Assembly: GCF_008761635.1 (NCBI RefSeq)
Contig: NZ_CP044344.1
Span: 3,934,546 to 3,998,545 of the forward strand
DNA length: 64,000 nt
Source: Nocardioides cynanchi
GTDB taxonomy: Bacteria; Actinomycetota; Actinomycetes; Propionibacteriales; Nocardioidaceae
Reading direction: 5' to 3'
Below, one piece after another: positions 61,649 to 64,000 of the stretch. The position numbers were made by a program, and so were the translations under genes. Positions within the stretch are counted from its first letter, which is position 1. Every line of letters begins with the position of its first letter. The notes beneath the pieces were generated by a model. The model was not told the origin of the DNA. It saw only the letters and a list, made by a program, of their open reading frames with translations, and searched no databases.

Positions 61649-62707
61649 ATGGACGAGGGACCGGTCTTCATCGTCGGCTCGATGCGCTCGGGTTCGACCA
61701 TGCTCCGGCTCATCCTCGACAGCCATCCGCGCATCGCCATCGGGGCGGAGACCGGGTTCATGGGCGCCCTGCTCGCCAACCGCCGGATCCCCGGTTGGAA
61801 GCACGGGGCCGAGTGGTTCGGCAGGATCGGCTGGAGCGCCGACGAGCTGGACGCGCGCCTTCGCGAGTTCTACGGCGGCATGTTCCTGCGGCACGCCCAG
61901 TCGCAGGGCAAGGTGCGCTGGGGTGACAAGACGCCGTTCCACACCTCCCACATCCCGGAGATGGCCGAGGTGTTTCCGGATGCCGCCTTCGTGGGCATCG
62001 TCCGCCACCCCGGAGCGGTCGCCGCATCGCTGCACCGGAGCTTCCACTACGCCTTCGACGAGGCCGTCGGCTACTGGTGTGATGTGAACCGCCAGATGCT
62101 GGTCGCCGCGGGGGAGCTGGGCGACCGGTTCACGATGTGCCGTTACGAAGACCTCGTCAGCGGAAGCGAGAGGGTCTTGAGGGAGCTGATGCCCGCGATC
62201 GGTGAGGAGTTCGACGACGCCCTGCTGCGACACCACGAGGTGCAGCGCGCTCAGGGCGCCCCGAAGCTCACCGACGGCAGCACCAGCTCACGTGACCCGA
62301 TCGATGCTCGCCGCGCGGAGCGATGGGCTGACGAGATCACTCCCGAGCAGCTGCTGACGCTGGCCGAGGCGGTGCCGATCGCGGCGGCTCTCGGATACAC
62401 CGCGACCGGCACCGGTGCGTTCCCGGCCGGCGCTCACGAGTGGACCGCGAGCGGCACCGAGCTCGCCGGGCTGTTCGCCGGGCAGCCGGCGCTGCTCGAC
62501 GGAGGCGGGGGCACGCCTCTCGACCTCGACGCCGACCCGGCCGAGCTGGCCCGGCGGCTGGTCCAGGTGGAGGCTGCGCTGGCCCGGACCAGGGGGCGGC
62601 GTGCGGTCCGGTTGGCGGACGCCGCGAGGCGCGTCCAGCACGGACGGACCTGGGCCGATGTGAAGGCCGCGTCCGCCATGCTGCGCCGCGACGGCCGGGC
62701 CAGATGA
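61649..62707 (+). CDS. Sulfotransferase family protein
   Basis: The 352-residue protein has PAPS-binding GSMRSGSTMLRLILDSHP at 10-27 and VGIVRHPGAVAASLHRSF for the 3'-phosphate, both classic. WGDKTPFHTSHI carries the family's conserved DKTP-H element. The C-terminal 90 residues are Ala/Gly-rich and less conserved. It likely sulfates a carbohydrate of the local exopolysaccharide. The stop overlaps the next start (ATGA). Confidence 0.88.
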   Translation: MDEGPVFIVGSMRSGSTMLRLILDSHPRIAIGAETGFMGALLANRRIPGWKHGAEWFGRIGWSADELDARLREFYGGMFLRHAQSQGKVRWGDKTPFHTSHIPEMAEVFPDAAFVGIVRHPGAVAASLHRSFHYAFDEAVGYWCDVNRQMLVAAGELGDRFTMCRYEDLVSGSERVLRELMPAIGEEFDDALLRHHEVQRAQGAPKLTDGSTSSRDPIDARRAERWADEITPEQLLTLAEAVPIAAALGYTATGTGAFPAGAHEWTASGTELAGLFAGQPALLDGGGGTPLDLDADPAELARRLVQVEAALARTRGRRAVRLADAARRVQHGRTWADVKAASAMLRRDGRAR

Positions 62708-63831
62708 GCTCCCCGGGCGTGGTCAGCGACTTCGACCTGAACGGCCTGGTCGGTGTGCGCGTGGTCGACGGGTCACCCTCCGACGTGGCCGTCGTTCGCC
62801 GCCAGCTCGGCCACCCGGAGACCGTCTTGCGACGCGAACCGGATGTCACGATCCGGTTCGTCGAGCGCCTGGCCCGGGTGCCGCTGACACTCGTCGGGGT
62901 GGGCGAGAGCGGGTACGACGACGAGGCCTTCTACCTCCTGCAGGCCAAGGGCGGCAGCACCCGGCGGACGATGATGCCGTTCGACCGGCTCGGCCCCGGC
63001 ACCGAGATCGTGTGCGAGCGAGGCATCTCTGCGGTTCCGCACCTCCTCGCCATCGTCAACCTCGTCCTGCTGGGGCAGGGTGTGCTGCCCCTCCACGCCA
63101 CCGCCTTCGACGTGGAGGGCGTGGGCGTGCTGATCACCGGATGGTCCAAGGGTGGCAAGACCGAGGCCCTGCTGGCGGCCACCAGCCTCGGTGCCCGCTA
63201 CGTCGGCGACGAGTGGGTCCATCTCACGCCGGACGGGCGGATGCTCGGGCTTCCCGAGCCGATCCGGCTGTGGGCCTGGCAGCTGGACCAGCGACCCGAC
63301 CTGCTCGCTTCGCGGGCCGCGAGCGACCGCCGTCGCCTGCGGATGTGGGCCGGCGTCGCCCGGACCGCTGACCGCGTCGCTGGTCGGCCCTGGCGGGTGT
63401 CGGCTCCCGTACGCCGGCTGGCTCCCGCGTTGGGGCGCCAGGCCTACCTCCAGGTGCCCCCCGACGACCTCTTCGGACCCGACGGCATGGTCGCGAGTGC
63501 TCCCCTCGACGCTGTCGTGCTGGTGCTCAGCCACGAGGCGCCGCAGACCGCCGTCCAGCAGGCCCAGCCCGGAGAGATCGCCCGTCGGATGGCGGCCTCC
63601 CTGTCCGAGGAGCGGGCACCGTTGATGACGCACTACCGCCAGTTCCGCTATGCCTTTCCCGACCGGTCCTCGCCCCTGCTCGAGTCGGTTCACGAGCTGG
63701 AGGCTCGGCTGCTGTCCGAGCGGCTCGATCACGTGCCCTCGGCGAAGGTCACCCATCCCCACCCCTGTGACATCCACGAGCTCGGTCGAGTGGTCCTGGA
63801 GGCCGTCCGCGACGCGCGTACCCGGAATTGA
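62704..63831 (+). CDS. HprK-like P-loop protein
   Basis: The 375-residue product has a central P-loop GWSKGGKTEALLAATSLGA (Walker A at 146-153) followed by YVGDEWVHL. HPLHAT-like LPLHATAFDVEGVGVLITG precedes it. This is the order seen in HPr-kinase-like domains, which also occur in bacterial glycan and peptide clusters without PTS components. Its substrate is unknown. It is coupled to the sulfotransferase by a 4-nt overlap, so a joint role in modifying the glycan or controlling the pathway is likely. Confidence 0.7.
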   Translation: MSSPGVVSDFDLNGLVGVRVVDGSPSDVAVVRRQLGHPETVLRREPDVTIRFVERLARVPLTLVGVGESGYDDEAFYLLQAKGGSTRRTMMPFDRLGPGTEIVCERGISAVPHLLAIVNLVLLGQGVLPLHATAFDVEGVGVLITGWSKGGKTEALLAATSLGARYVGDEWVHLTPDGRMLGLPEPIRLWAWQLDQRPDLLASRAASDRRRLRMWAGVARTADRVAGRPWRVSAPVRRLAPALGRQAYLQVPPDDLFGPDGMVASAPLDAVVLVLSHEAPQTAVQQAQPGEIARRMAASLSEERAPLMTHYRQFRYAFPDRSSPLLESVHELEARLLSERLDHVPSAKVTHPHPCDIHELGRVVLEAVRDARTRN

Positions 63832-63882
63832 TGAACCGAAGGTTTTGCCCGAGACCGTGCCCGGTTAGGCGACGAACCGACA

Positions 63883-63888
63883 TAGGCT
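63883..63888 (+). promoter_or_regulatory. Putative -10 for the gene at the right edge
   Basis: TAGGCT predicts a start near 63895 and a 24-nt leader with AAGGGGGAAA as ribosome site for the TTG at 63919. Confidence 0.4.
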
Positions 63889-63918
63889 GCCTTGGCATAT
63901 GGCAAAGGGGGAAAGCCA

Positions 63919-64000
63919 TTGGCTCGGCCACGGCTCACTGTCGCCCTCGTCGGAGCAGACGGGGCCGGTAAGAGCACCGTCAGTGCTCGCCTGCGCCAGG
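63919..64000 (+). CDS. P-loop NTPase, thymidylate-kinase-like (partial)
   Basis: The last 27 codons in the window read LARPRLTVALVGADGAGKST, then VSARLRQ, with a textbook Walker A (GADGAGKST) as in thymidylate kinase-like proteins. The start is TTG, preceded by AAGGGGGAAA 5 nt upstream. The rest lies beyond the edge, so only the P-loop class can be given. Confidence 0.65.
   Translation, partial: MARPRLTVALVGADGAGKSTVSARLRQ

Noticed and set aside
1..64000. tRNA, rRNA, insertion sequences or transposases
   Set aside because: None was recognised by reading both strands. A tRNA scan and an IS search would settle this.

Overview
The window is a dense, very GC-rich stretch of an actinobacterial chromosome. 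It has GTG starts, TGA stops, third codon positions almost always G or C, and many overlapping stop/start pairs. Landmarks shared with Mycobacterium and its relatives are present in order: dapE, a LOG-family gene, a DivIVA-like gene and a DUF3117 gene, then an O-methyltransferase next to sigE-rseA-htrA. Together with the large NAD-dependent glutamate dehydrogenase and the T-box-controlled type-2 ileS, the style fits Nocardioidaceae (for example Nocardioides). That placement is inference; no 16S or other marker is in the window.

Layout. (1) 1-8 kb: a partial membrane glycosyltransferase, then a T-box leader, ileS, dapE and small cell-envelope genes ending in a zinc carboxypeptidase. (2) 8-20.3 kb: enoyl-CoA hydratase with a PaaX-type regulator, DUF3117, pepA, an O-methyltransferase, the sigE-rseA-htrA envelope-stress module, a DUF3105 protein, a SAF/CpaE-like pair and fhs. 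(3) 20.3-32.2 kb: a lipoprotein/membrane-protein operon, a WS/DGAT-like acyltransferase, pruA, an SRPBCC protein, a lipoprotein and a 1630-residue NAD-glutamate dehydrogenase. PruA makes glutamate and the dehydrogenase consumes it. (4) 32.3-40.5 kb: a membrane protein beside a two-component system, a heterodimeric ABC exporter, a gene remnant and an ECF sigma/anti-sigma pair. (5) 40.6-47.6 kb: a tightly overlapping, largely uncharacterised set. It holds a CDP-alcohol phosphotransferase/sulfatase-fold fusion divergent from an MDR dehydrogenase, a degenerate pterin-synthase homologue, a family-4 glycosyltransferase, a flippase-like membrane protein and a RibD/DHFR-type reductase. (6) 47.6-54.2 kb: amidase, an ECF sigma of the long-C-terminal type, an ABC-2 transporter, a nonsense-interrupted kinase, an unknown gene and an acetyltransferase. 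(7) 54.2-64 kb: an RTX-like secreted protein followed by an exopolysaccharide region with a priming phosphoglycosyltransferase, two glycosyltransferases, two sulfotransferases, secreted proteins and a P-loop kinase-like protein, continuing past the right edge.

Two genome-scale habits stand out. At least fifteen genes have a TANNNT or CATNAT hexamer exactly 6-8 nt before the start codon, as expected for leaderless mRNAs, and this helps choose starts. Three gaps between convergent genes are filled with short tandem arrays: two with one 32-bp unit family (one array contains an orientation switch) and one with a different 20/21-bp unit. Both periods are close to whole helical turns. I regard these arrays and the pterin-like cluster as the best candidates for undescribed biology. 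No tRNA, rRNA, CRISPR array, integrase or insertion sequence was seen.
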